Assembly: GCF_002744735.1 (NCBI RefSeq)
Contig: NZ_KZ319344.1
Span: forward strand, 1 to 64,000
From: Marinobacter guineae
Lineage (GTDB): Bacteria > Pseudomonadota > Gammaproteobacteria > Pseudomonadales > Oleiphilaceae
DNA length: 64,000 nt
Direction: 5' to 3'
Below, one piece after another: positions 15,168 to 22,589 of the stretch. The notes under the pieces were generated by a model. The model saw only the letters and a program-made list of their open reading frames with translations. It searched no databases and was not told the origin of the DNA. Numbering within the stretch: the stretch's first letter is position 1; the number at the start of each line of letters is the position of its first letter. Position numbers and translations under genes: made by a program.

Positions 15168-16541
15168 TCAGGCATACCGGACGCGTATTTTACGGCCTTT
15201 GACCTTACCGTTTTCAAGTCTGGACAGTGCTTTTCCTGCCTGGGACTTTTCAACCGCGACAAAACACTGATGATCAAACAGATCTATCTTGCCAACCGCT
15301 TTGCCGGGAATACCAGCATCGCCTGTTAGCGCCCCCAGAACATCTCCAGGACGGATTTTGTCCTTGCGGCCACCGGCGATGCACAGGGTTCGCATGGCAG
15401 GAGCAACCGGTTTTACCGGCGTAGCCAGAAGCGATTCGGTGTCACCCCAGACCACGCCAAGCCCACGCTCGGATTCAATCCGGCTGATCTTATGCCCCTG
15501 GGCCGGCGTGCAGAAGGTGACTGCATGGCCCTGCTCCCCTGCTCGCCCGGTACGCCCGATGCGATGGGTGTGAACTTCGGGATCCCGCGCGGGATCCGCG
15601 TTGATAACCAATGGCAGAGACTTGATATCCAAGCCGCGGGCGGCCACGTCGGTGGCAACCAGAATCGAACAGCTTTGATTGCCAAAACGCACCAGCACGC
15701 TGTCACGATCCCTTTGCTCCAGATCGCCATGCAATGCCAGCGCCGAAAAACCCCGATTACCCAGGTCTTCCGCCATCTCGTCACACTGCTGCTTGGTGGT
15801 ACAGAAAACGATGCAGGACTCAGGTTGTTTCTCGGAAAGCAGTGCCACAATGGCTCCCGCCTTTTGTTGAGGCGCTACCTCGTAGAACAGTTCTTCGATG
15901 TCCGGGTTATCGCCATCGGCTTCTGCGCGAACGTCAACCGGGGCTTTCTGATACTGTTTGCTGAGTTCACGGATCGGAGCCGGCCAGGTTGCCGAGAACA
16001 TCATGGTCTGCCGCGAGCCTGGCGTCTGCGAGAGGATGTCTTCCATGGCATCCTGAAAGCCCATATCCAGCATGCGATCTGCTTCATCGAGAACCACGGT
16101 CTTCAGGCGCGCGAGCGAGAGGGTTTCCTTGCGCAGGTGGTCCTGAATCCGGCCGGGCGTGCCAACAACAATGTGCGCCCCATGGCTGAGCGAACCGATC
16201 TGCGGCCCGATCGACACACCCCCGCACAGGGTCAGTATCTTGATGTTTTCCCGGGCGCGGGCCAGCTCCCTCAACGCCTTGGCTACCTGGTCCGCCAACT
16301 CCCGGGTCGGGCATAAAATCAATGACTGCACCGCGAACAATCGTGGATTCAGCCGCTCAATCAGGCTGATGCCAAATGCAGCGGTTTTACCACTCCCGGT
16401 TTTTGCCATGGCAATCACGTCTTTACCCGCCAGCCCTGGTGCTAACGCCTTTGCCTGTATCTCTGTGGGTTTTGCAAAACCCAGCTGTTCAAGATTTGCA
16501 CGCATGGCAGAAGACAAACCGAAGTCGTTAAAAGAAGACAT
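15168..16541 (-). CDS. dbpA: ATP-dependent RNA helicase DbpA
   Basis: A DEAD-box helicase that remodels 23S rRNA hairpin 92 during large-subunit assembly. The 457-residue protein shows the Q motif (FAKPTEIQAKAL), AKTGSGKT, PTRELA, DEAD, SAT, and HRIGRTGR motifs in order, then a C-terminal RNA-binding domain (RKDKIRPGDVLGALTG ... GKIDLFDHQCFVAVE) characteristic of DbpA, which gives rRNA specificity. The ATG at 16541 (MSSFNDFG) is preferred over the longer frame from 16628. It diverges from the DUF2058 gene. Confidence 0.95.
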   Translation of the reverse strand: MSSFNDFGLSSAMRANLEQLGFAKPTEIQAKALAPGLAGKDVIAMAKTGSGKTAAFGISLIERLNPRLFAVQSLILCPTRELADQVAKALRELARARENIKILTLCGGVSIGPQIGSLSHGAHIVVGTPGRIQDHLRKETLSLARLKTVVLDEADRMLDMGFQDAMEDILSQTPGSRQTMMFSATWPAPIRELSKQYQKAPVDVRAEADGDNPDIEELFYEVAPQQKAGAIVALLSEKQPESCIVFCTTKQQCDEMAEDLGNRGFSALALHGDLEQRDRDSVLVRFGNQSCSILVATDVAARGLDIKSLPLVINADPARDPEVHTHRIGRTGRAGEQGHAVTFCTPAQGHKISRIESERGLGVVWGDTESLLATPVKPVAPAMRTLCIAGGRKDKIRPGDVLGALTGDAGIPGKAVGKIDLFDHQCFVAVEKSQAGKALSRLENGKVKGRKIRVRYA

Positions 16542-16647
16542 AAAAGAAAATCCCGGAATCAGCGGATGCTGGTTATGAAGGCAATAATGAGGGCGTATAC
16601 TAACGACAAATGATACCAGAATTTGCAACTAAAGAACGGAGTTACTG

Positions 16648-17184
16648 ATGGCATCCCTTCAGGACCAATTGCTGAAAGCCGGCCTTGCCGATGAGAAAAA
16701 AGCCAAAACCATTCGCAGTGAAAAGCGCAAGCAACGCAAACAGCAACCCAAAGGCGCTGTTCAGGTGAACGAGGCCGAGATCCGGGCGCGCCAGGCCCGC
16801 GAAGAAAAGGCCGAACGTGATCGCCAGCTGAATCTTGAGCGCCAACAGGCAGCTGAGAGAAAAGCGATCCAGGCACAGATACGCCAATTAGTCGAATCGA
16901 ACCGCCTCGACCGCAGCCGGGGTGAAACCTCCTATCAGTTTGTCCACGACAAAAAGATCAAGAAGATTTTTGTCGACGACAAAATGGTCGATCAGCTTTC
17001 CCGTGGCCGACTGGCCATTGTCCATATCAACGACAATTACGAGATCCTGGCAGAGGGCGTTGCCCGGAAGATCATGGAGCGTGATGAGAATGCCGTTGTC
17101 GTACTCCACGACCGCAACAAGGATGACGTGGGAGAAGACGATCCCTATGCGGGTTATGAGATCCCTGATGATCTGATGTGGTAA
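16648..17184 (+). CDS. DUF2058 family protein (YaiL-like)
   Basis: A 178-residue protein of the DUF2058 family (E. coli YaiL), described as nucleoprotein or polynucleotide-associated. It opens MASLQDQLLKAGLADEKKAKTIRSEKRKQRK, then a long charged coiled-coil (residues about 35-85), and a compact C-terminal domain with YQFVHDKKIKKIFV and LAIVHINDNYEILAEGVA. The function is unproven. It stands as a single gene divergent from dbpA. Confidence 0.88.
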   Translation: MASLQDQLLKAGLADEKKAKTIRSEKRKQRKQQPKGAVQVNEAEIRARQAREEKAERDRQLNLERQQAAERKAIQAQIRQLVESNRLDRSRGETSYQFVHDKKIKKIFVDDKMVDQLSRGRLAIVHINDNYEILAEGVARKIMERDENAVVVLHDRNKDDVGEDDPYAGYEIPDDLMW

Positions 17185-17272
17185 TTGAACCGTCTGGTTC
17201 TGATAGCGCTCAGAGCCAGAAACTCACTCTTCTGTATCACGTTAAAATACACCCGGTAATCATCTGTAACTG

Positions 17273-17299
17273 TAAAGTTCTGGAATAAGCAGCCGTAAA
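17273..17299 (+). promoter_or_regulatory. FliA (sigma-28) promoter of the first chemoreceptor
   Basis: TAAAGTTC, 11 bases, GCCGTAAA matches the flagellar sigma-28 consensus (TAAAGTTT-N11-GCCGATAA) at 13 of 16 positions. It lies 137 bases before the chemoreceptor start. The remaining part of 17185-17435 holds no gene. Confidence 0.75.
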
Positions 17300-17435
17300 C
17301 CGACTTAATATTAGTCAAACAAAAGCCACCTTTACCCTTCAAAACGTATCAGAAAAGCCATCCGGCTTGTGACTGACGAGTTGAGCTGTAAAGGTCGGAG
17401 CGGCAAATCTCAAATCCTCCAGGAACATTACAACA

Positions 17436-19292
17436 ATGCGCTTTCCAGAACTCTTCGCCAACATGACCATCCGAACCAGACTCGCCGGCGGATTTGCCAT
17501 CCTGCTGCTGCTGACCATTCTGGTGGGCATAGTGGGTGACCGCGCCCTGGACAGCTATGGCCAAAGATCGAATATCGTTGCCATGCTCGGGCAAGTGAAT
17601 ACCGACCTCACCGAAGCTCGTGTCGAAGAAAAGAACTTTCTCCTGACCGGCGAAGCCGATGCAGTCACCAAAACCCAGGCGCAAGGCGATCGCGTTCTCG
17701 AATTAACCAACAAGATAGAGCCTCTGCTGACTGATACTGACAGCACCAACACTTTGGGCAACATTCAGTCTGATGTGAAGCAGTACCAGCAACTGATGGG
17801 AGAGGTTGAGACAAACATCACTGCCCGGGAAGAAGCCCTCAGCCGCCTTGAGACCAGCGCCAGAATCTTTGGATCATCACTCAAGGCCCACAGTTCGCTG
17901 TTTTTTGCCTCAGCGATTTTTGAGGATATGCGCCGATCAGAGCGCAAGTTCCTGATCGAGCACGACGAAGCCAGCGTCAAGGCGTTTCTTGGCGACGCCA
18001 AAAGGGTCCAGAACCCGCTGAAGTCAGCTGCCATCACTGCCGAAGAAAAAGAACAGATCAACGCAGCGCTCGATACCTATGTCACCGAGTTCCAGGCGGT
18101 TGTAGAGCTGACCGGGGCCGGCAGCCGCTTGTCGGATGACATGGTCAGCACCGCAAGGAGCGCCATCAAGTCTGCAACCGGTCTTCGCAGGCTTCAGGTC
18201 GAAAAGATGGAAGCCGACCGCCAGCAGGCATCCTGGTTGATCTTTGGTGCAACGGGCGTCGCCGTTGTACTTGGCGTATTAATGGCCTACCTCATTACCC
18301 GCGCTATCGTTTCTCCGGTCAATCAGGCAGTGGCCATCGCGTCTGAAGTTGCCTCAGGCAACCTGACTGTCGACATAAATGCGGCCGGAACCAACGAAAT
18401 TGGTCGGTTAATGGCTGCCCTGGCAACCATGGTAACAAGCCTGCGGGAACTGGTCAGAAGCATCGAATCCGGCGCCTCTAACATCGCCGCTTCGGCTGAA
18501 GAGCTTTCAACAGTCACCAGCCAGACCAGTGATGGCATCAATCGCCAGAAACAGGAGACTGATCAGGTTGCAACGGCCATGAATGAGATGACCGCTACTG
18601 TCAGCGAGATTGCGCAAAGCGCGGAGCAGGCATTTTCTGTCGCAACCGATGCCGCCAGCCAGGCTAGCGAGGGTGAGCGGGAAGTTCGGGAAACGGTCGA
18701 GCAGGTCAATAACCTGGCCAGGGAAGTGAACCAGAGCATGGAAACCATTCACGGCCTGCAAAAGGAAACTGCCAACATCGGCACCGTTCTGGATGTCATC
18801 AAATCCGTGGCCGAGCAGACCAACCTTCTTGCGCTGAATGCGGCCATTGAGGCGGCACGCGCTGGTGAGCAGGGCCGGGGCTTCGCCGTGGTTGCTGACG
18901 AAGTCCGCTCCCTGGCCCAACGGACCCAATCGTCGGCTCGGGAAATCGAGACATTGGTAACGTCGCTTCAGAGCAGTGCAGGAGACTCGGTATCCGCGAT
19001 GGAATCAAGCACCACCATGGCCGCCAACACACTGGAGCGCGCCAAAGCGACGGGAGCTACCATTGAGCTCATAACCAGAGCCGTTGAGGATATAAAACAA
19101 TACAACAGTCAGATTGCCACGGCATCCGAACAACAGACATCGGTAGCTGAGGAAATCAACCAGAATATAACCAGCATCCGGGATGTGACCGATCAGTCCG
19201 CAGCTTCATCCAACCAGACCGCAAGTTCCAGCAGCGAACTGGCCAGACTCGGCAGCGAACTGCAGAACCTGGTTTCCCGTTTCAGGCTCTAA
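17436..19292 (+). CDS. Methyl-accepting chemotaxis protein
   Basis: A 618-residue transmembrane chemoreceptor. TM1 is at about residues 14-34, a helical periplasmic sensor of about 230 residues follows (no canonical PAS fold; the helical pattern with DMRRSERKFLIEHDEASV suggests a helical bimodular type), TM2 is at about 266-290, then HAMP, then the cytoplasmic signalling hairpin with the conserved tip EQTNLLALNAAIEAARAGEQ near residue 460. No CheB/CheR tethering pentapeptide is seen at the C-terminus. The ligand is unknown. A FliA promoter upstream ties it to the flagellar regulon. It converges on the BCAM0308 gene with an eight-base gap. Confidence 0.95.
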   Translation: MRFPELFANMTIRTRLAGGFAILLLLTILVGIVGDRALDSYGQRSNIVAMLGQVNTDLTEARVEEKNFLLTGEADAVTKTQAQGDRVLELTNKIEPLLTDTDSTNTLGNIQSDVKQYQQLMGEVETNITAREEALSRLETSARIFGSSLKAHSSLFFASAIFEDMRRSERKFLIEHDEASVKAFLGDAKRVQNPLKSAAITAEEKEQINAALDTYVTEFQAVVELTGAGSRLSDDMVSTARSAIKSATGLRRLQVEKMEADRQQASWLIFGATGVAVVLGVLMAYLITRAIVSPVNQAVAIASEVASGNLTVDINAAGTNEIGRLMAALATMVTSLRELVRSIESGASNIAASAEELSTVTSQTSDGINRQKQETDQVATAMNEMTATVSEIAQSAEQAFSVATDAASQASEGEREVRETVEQVNNLAREVNQSMETIHGLQKETANIGTVLDVIKSVAEQTNLLALNAAIEAARAGEQGRGFAVVADEVRSLAQRTQSSAREIETLVTSLQSSAGDSVSAMESSTTMAANTLERAKATGATIELITRAVEDIKQYNSQIATASEQQTSVAEEINQNITSIRDVTDQSAASSNQTASSSSELARLGSELQNLVSRFRL

Positions 19293-19300
19293 GCCAGTAC

Positions 19301-19813
19301 TCACTCATCACGGTTCCAGTACACCCGGACCAGATTCGATTCCTTGGTGTACTGGATTTCCAGCTCGCCGTCGTAGGCTCGCTCAATGGCTTCCCCAGCG
19401 CCCCGAGGAAGATGAAGGTCGGTGAACTTGGCGATCAGCTCCCCTTCCTCACCATCCTCAACTCCCATCAGCCGCTTCATTGGGTGCTCGGCCTTTTCTT
19501 CCTCAACCTTGTTGTGGATGAGCCTTAGGATTTCATCCCGATGCTTGCCGAGGAAGGCGCCAGAGAGCGTAAGTATGCCAGCGGGCATATCATCGCGGAT
19601 CCGCTCACAGGCGGGGCACATCAGTTCATGAGCTTTCTCTGCTGGATCGGCCGCCGACCACTGCCAGCGCCCCTTGTGAAAAATGGCGCCGCACTCCGGG
19701 CACACAGTAGGCTCCTTGGGCTTGCTTCTGGCCATATAGGGATCGTGAATCTCCTCTTTGAGAAGTCGGTCCCCGCGTCCGCGCCCAGCCACATCCCCAT
19801 CTTTGCCACTCAT
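19301..19813 (-). CDS. BCAM0308 family zinc-ribbon protein
   Basis: A 170-residue protein of unknown function with the conserved opening RGRGDRLLKEEIHDPYM, then two CxxC pairs (CPEC in PTVCPECGAIFHKGRWQW; CPAC in LMCPACERI) forming a probable zinc ribbon, then AGILTLSGAFLGKHRDEIL and a C-terminal part with LHLPRGAGEAIERAYDGELE. The ATG at 19813 has AAAGGAG upstream; the longer frame to 19945 overlaps the preceding gene's end and is rejected. It follows the 63-residue gene by 40 bases, likely co-transcribed. Confidence 0.85.
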   Translation of the reverse strand: MSGKDGDVAGRGRGDRLLKEEIHDPYMARSKPKEPTVCPECGAIFHKGRWQWSAADPAEKAHELMCPACERIRDDMPAGILTLSGAFLGKHRDEILRLIHNKVEEEKAEHPMKRLMGVEDGEEGELIAKFTDLHLPRGAGEAIERAYDGELEIQYTKESNLVRVYWNRDE

Positions 19814-19853
19814 GTTGGTGCTCCTTTCCCTGTTTTTGACGGATTTCCCGGTT

Positions 19854-20045
19854 TCATTGAAGCTTGTGGCGATCGAAAATTTCCCGAACCTCCCGTTCGG
19901 TGTCTGCAGGCACAATGACCTTGACGAGTTTGGCGTCTTCGTCAATGTAGATATTGTCCCTGGGAATACCGGTTGCGATCAAATCGTCCCAAGTGTTTTT
20001 GGCCTGATCGTGATCCTGGTAGGAACCGTTTACTGTTTTGCTCAT
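19854..20045 (-). CDS. Small conserved protein of unknown function
   Basis: A 63-residue protein starting at ATG 20045 behind AGGAGGTCC. The pattern SYQDHDQAKNTWDDLIATGIPRDNIYID resembles the short alpha-beta motif seen in stress-induced small proteins (YflT-like: a helix, then a gene-specific turn, then strand), but I cannot name it. The closing KVIVPADTEREVREIFDRH is a strand and helix. It leads a two-gene unit with the BCAM0308 gene. The longer upstream frame reads into the repeat at 20158-20234 and is spurious. Confidence 0.7.
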   Translation of the reverse strand: MSKTVNGSYQDHDQAKNTWDDLIATGIPRDNIYIDEDAKLVKVIVPADTEREVREIFDRHKLQ

Positions 20046-20157
20046 GGGTGGACCTCCTGTTCGCTTATTGTTCCTTACGTCTAGAAGAATAGTCAGGGAG
20101 GCGAGGCTTGCGCAAATATTGATCAGATTAAAATTGACGGGGGGCAATATCGGGAGG

Positions 20158-20234
20158 ACAAAGCAAAACGCCTCAACCTGTGAGGTACACAGACTGAGGC
20201 GCTTTGGTCTTGATATGGCGCGGCTGGGAGGATT
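20158..20234. repeat. Copy 1 of a 76/77-bp direct repeat (terminator plus tRNA-Arg 3' end)
   Basis: This segment repeats 20349-20424 with one substitution and one one-base indel. It includes a duplicate of the tRNA terminator hairpin (20165-20205) and the last 25 or so bases of the tRNA-Arg gene (on the minus strand, ending GGCGCCA-type acceptor sequence), but the rest of the tRNA is missing. Confidence 0.9.
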
Positions 20235-20346
20235 ATGCGGGCCTTCGCCCCTTCCCCTTCGGGGCCGCCGTCGCAAAGCTCCGGCGTTCCTCAACCCACT
20301 GCGTGGGTTTTGGTCGAACCTCTTGTCGGTTCAAATCCTCCCAGCC
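20222..20346. repeat. Small inverted-repeat element with tRNA-like ends
   Basis: A 125-base interval bounded by 13-base perfect inverted repeats, GGCTGGGAGGATT (20222-20234) and AATCCTCCCAGCC (20334-20346). Both ends mimic the acceptor and T-arm of the neighbouring tRNA-Arg. The interior is GC-rich with further hairpins (CCCCTTCCCCTTCGGGG; ACCCACTGCGTGGGT). The region 20046-20157 to its left shows nothing recognisable. I believe related units are dispersed in similar genomes but cannot check it here. Confidence 0.75.
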
Positions 20347-20348
20347 AT

Positions 20349-20424
20349 ACAAAGCAAAACGCCTCAACCTGTGGGTACACAGACTGAGGCGTTTTGGTCT
20401 TGATATGGCGCGGCTGGGAGGATT
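20349..20424. repeat. Copy 2 of the 76-bp direct repeat
   Basis: This is the presumed original: terminator hairpin followed (on the plus strand) by the 3' end of the intact tRNA-Arg at 20406-20482. It is nearly identical to 20158-20234. Confidence 0.9.
20356..20395 (-). terminator. Terminator of the tRNA operon
   Basis: On the minus strand, ACGCCTCA and TGAGGCGT with inner CTGTG/CACAG pairs form a long hairpin followed by TTTTGCTTTG. It lies directly after the tRNA-Arg acceptor end. A second copy is at 20165-20205. Confidence 0.85.
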
Positions 20425-20482
20425 CGAACCTCCGACCGCCTGGTTCGTAGCCAGGTACTCTATCCAGCTGAGCTACAGCCGC
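20406..20482 (-). tRNA. tRNA-Arg (ACG), copy 1
   Basis: A 77-base cloverleaf on the minus strand, GCGGCTG acceptor stem, D-arm TAGCTCAGCTGGATAGA, anticodon loop CTACGAA with ACG, T-loop GGTTCGAATCC, and encoded CCA. It is identical to the next copy. Confidence 0.97.
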
Positions 20483-20508
20483 TTAAAACTGATGGCAAGG
20501 TTGATCGA

Positions 20509-20585
20509 TGGCGCGGCTGGGAGGATTCGAACCTCCGACCGCCTGGTTCGTAGCCAGGTACTCTATCCAGCTGAGCTACAGCCGC
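20509..20585 (-). tRNA. tRNA-Arg (ACG), copy 2
   Basis: Identical in all 77 bases to the gene at 20406-20482, 26 bases upstream in the same transcript. Encoded CCA; anticodon ACG, which would be modified to ICG by TadA to read CGN codons. Confidence 0.97.
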
Positions 20586-20646
20586 ACATTGATCACTTGC
20601 TGTGGTTGAATGCTACATTAACCTGTCTCGATTTCCCGGTAAAGGA

Positions 20647-20738
<92 letters not shown>

Positions 20739-20823
20739 TTGAGAACGGGGCGTATACTACCATAATTTTTCTGATTTCATAGGGTTGACACGAGTTTTTT
20801 CGGCCTAGGCGTCCCCGTAAACC

Positions 20824-20859
20824 AAAAAAGCCGTTCAGGTCACCCATGAACGGCTTTTT
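20824..20859 (-). terminator. Terminator after csrA
   Basis: AAAAAAGCCGTTCA and TGAACGGCTTTTT form a strong stem with flanking A/T runs, six bases after the csrA stop. Confidence 0.9.
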
Positions 20860-20864
20860 GACTT

Positions 20865-21062
20865 TCAGCTATTGCCGGGTTCCGGCTCTTCGGAGCCTTT
20901 TTCCGACTGAATTCGCTGATAGATTTCTTCACGGTGTACCGCGACTTCCTTAGGGGCATTGACGCCAATGCGCACCTGATTGCCCTTCACTCCCAGAACG
21001 GTGACGGTGATATCGTCGCCGACCATCAGAGTTTCGCCAACACGGCGAGTTAGAATCAACAT
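20865..21062 (-). CDS. csrA: Carbon storage regulator CsrA/RsmA
   Basis: A 65-residue RNA-binding dimer that controls translation by binding GGA motifs near ribosome binding sites. The family sequence is complete: MLILTRRVGETLMVGDDITVTVLGVKGNQVRIGV, with L4 and R44 (in VAVHREEIY) positions for RNA contacts. It lies between lysC and the tRNA cluster, the usual gammaproteobacterial order, and targets flagellar, biofilm and carbon metabolism genes. Confidence 0.98.
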   Translation of the reverse strand: MLILTRRVGETLMVGDDITVTVLGVKGNQVRIGVNAPKEVAVHREEIYQRIQSEKGSEEPEPGNS

Positions 21063-21246
21063 ATCCCTTACTCCCTATCTAGAGCTACCTGTTCCGACAA
21101 ATGGTTTTTATCTGCTTTTCCACTTTTATAGTGAGATCACTAGCCGAACAACAGACGCACATTCCCTTATACGGGTCCGCGATATCATAGGCTCAGTTAA
21201 TGAATCTCTTTTTTATACAGCCCCGCAGATCGACCTGTTACCTGCG

Positions 21247-22485
21247 TTATCGGGCCTCGTCTACCCCGGGCTTGTCGAGCTCGAATGCACTGTGAAGGGC
21301 ACGAACCGCAAGCTCAAGATATTTCTCATCGATCACCACAGAAATCTTGATTTCCGACGTGGAGATCATCTGAATGTTGATGCCTTCATTGGACAACGCT
21401 TCAAACATCTGAGTCGCAACACCGGCGTGTGACCGCATACCAACGCCCACAATGCTGACTTTCGCAATCTTGCTGTCCCCGCCCACTTCACGGGCACCGA
21501 GTTGATCAGCAACGCCCTGGAGTACTTCCCTGGCACGCTTGAAATCATTACGGTGCACGGTAAAGGTAAATGCGGTTTTGTTATCCTCACCCACGTTCTG
21601 GACAATCATGTCCACTTCAATATTGGCATCGCTAATAGGCTTGAGAATCCGCAGAGCACTGCCCGGAGTATCGGGCACACCGGATATTGTCAGTTTGGCT
21701 TCGTCACGGTTAAAAGCAATGCCGGAAACAACCGGTTGTTCCATGGCGTTTTCATCCTCAAGAGTAATCAGGGTGCCTTCCCCTTCCTGGAAGCTGGAAA
21801 GAACCCGTAATGGAACGTTGTATTTGCCTGCAAACTCTACAGAGCGGATCTGAAGAACCTTGGAGCCAAGGCTCGCCATTTCGATCATTTCTTCAAAGGT
21901 AATACGCTCAAGGCGTCGGGCGCTGTCCACCACACGGGGATCGGTTGTATACACACCATCCACGTCGGTGTAGATCTGGCACTCATCGGCCTTCAAAGCT
22001 GCCGCCAGCGCCACTGCGGTGGTATCTGAACCGCCACGACCCAACGTGGTAATATTCCCGTTCTCGTCAATGCCCTGGAAACCGGCAACAACCACCACGC
22101 GACCCGCATCAAGATCTTCACGCATACGCTGCTCGTCGATCTGTTTGATGCGTGCCTTGGTATGGGTGCTGTCTGTAACAATCCGCACCTGGGAGCCGGT
22201 GTATGAGCGGGCTTCACAGCCACGCTTCTGAAGAGCCATGGACAGAAGTGCAATCGTCACCTGTTCGCCAGTGGAGACGAGCACGTCCATTTCACGGGGA
22301 GTCGGCTCCTCCATGATGTTGTTGGCAAGGGCAATCAGCCGGTTGGTTTCACCACTCATGGCGGAAACCACGACAACAACATCATGACCTTCATTGCGGA
22401 AACGGCACACCTTTTCGGCAACCGCTTCGATACGCTCGGTGGTGCCCACCGAGGTGCCACCAAATTTCTGAACCAACAGAGCCAT
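21247..22485 (-). CDS. lysC: Aspartokinase (LysC type)
   Basis: It phosphorylates aspartate as the first step to lysine, threonine, methionine and diaminopimelate. The 412-residue protein has the kinase domain (QKFGGTSVGTTERI, TLGRGGSDTTAVALAAAL) and two C-terminal ACT domains (VSGVPDTPGSALRIL; VSIVGVGMRSHAGVATQMF) for feedback by lysine and threonine. The start at ATG 22485 (MALLVQKFGG), with GGAAG upstream, fits the family; the longer frame from 22515 is rejected. Confidence 0.97.
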   Translation of the reverse strand: MALLVQKFGGTSVGTTERIEAVAEKVCRFRNEGHDVVVVVSAMSGETNRLIALANNIMEEPTPREMDVLVSTGEQVTIALLSMALQKRGCEARSYTGSQVRIVTDSTHTKARIKQIDEQRMREDLDAGRVVVVAGFQGIDENGNITTLGRGGSDTTAVALAAALKADECQIYTDVDGVYTTDPRVVDSARRLERITFEEMIEMASLGSKVLQIRSVEFAGKYNVPLRVLSSFQEGEGTLITLEDENAMEQPVVSGIAFNRDEAKLTISGVPDTPGSALRILKPISDANIEVDMIVQNVGEDNKTAFTFTVHRNDFKRAREVLQGVADQLGAREVGGDSKIAKVSIVGVGMRSHAGVATQMFEALSNEGINIQMISTSEIKISVVIDEKYLELAVRALHSAFELDKPGVDEAR

Positions 22486-22539
22486 TTTCTTCCAATATCC
22501 GAAACGGGGACTCACAGCGGAACAACGCTCCGCCCCTTA

Positions 22540-22572
22540 AAATAAACGGGCTGGATTATAAACCTCAGCCCG
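22540..22572 (-). terminator. Hairpin after alaS, possibly overlapping the lysC promoter
   Basis: On the minus strand CGGGCTG and CAGCCCG form a stem followed by TTTATTTT, a plausible alaS terminator. Its loop contains TATAAT, which may instead be the -10 box for lysC; the matching -35 is weak. Confidence 0.5.
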
Positions 22573-22589
22573 CCCAATAAAACAGTTGC

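Noticed and set aside
20325..20346. Possible plus-strand tRNA 3' half
   Set aside because: GGTTCAAATCCTCCCAGCC looks like a T-arm and acceptor, but no D-arm, anticodon arm or matching 5' acceptor exists; it is one end of the inverted-repeat element.
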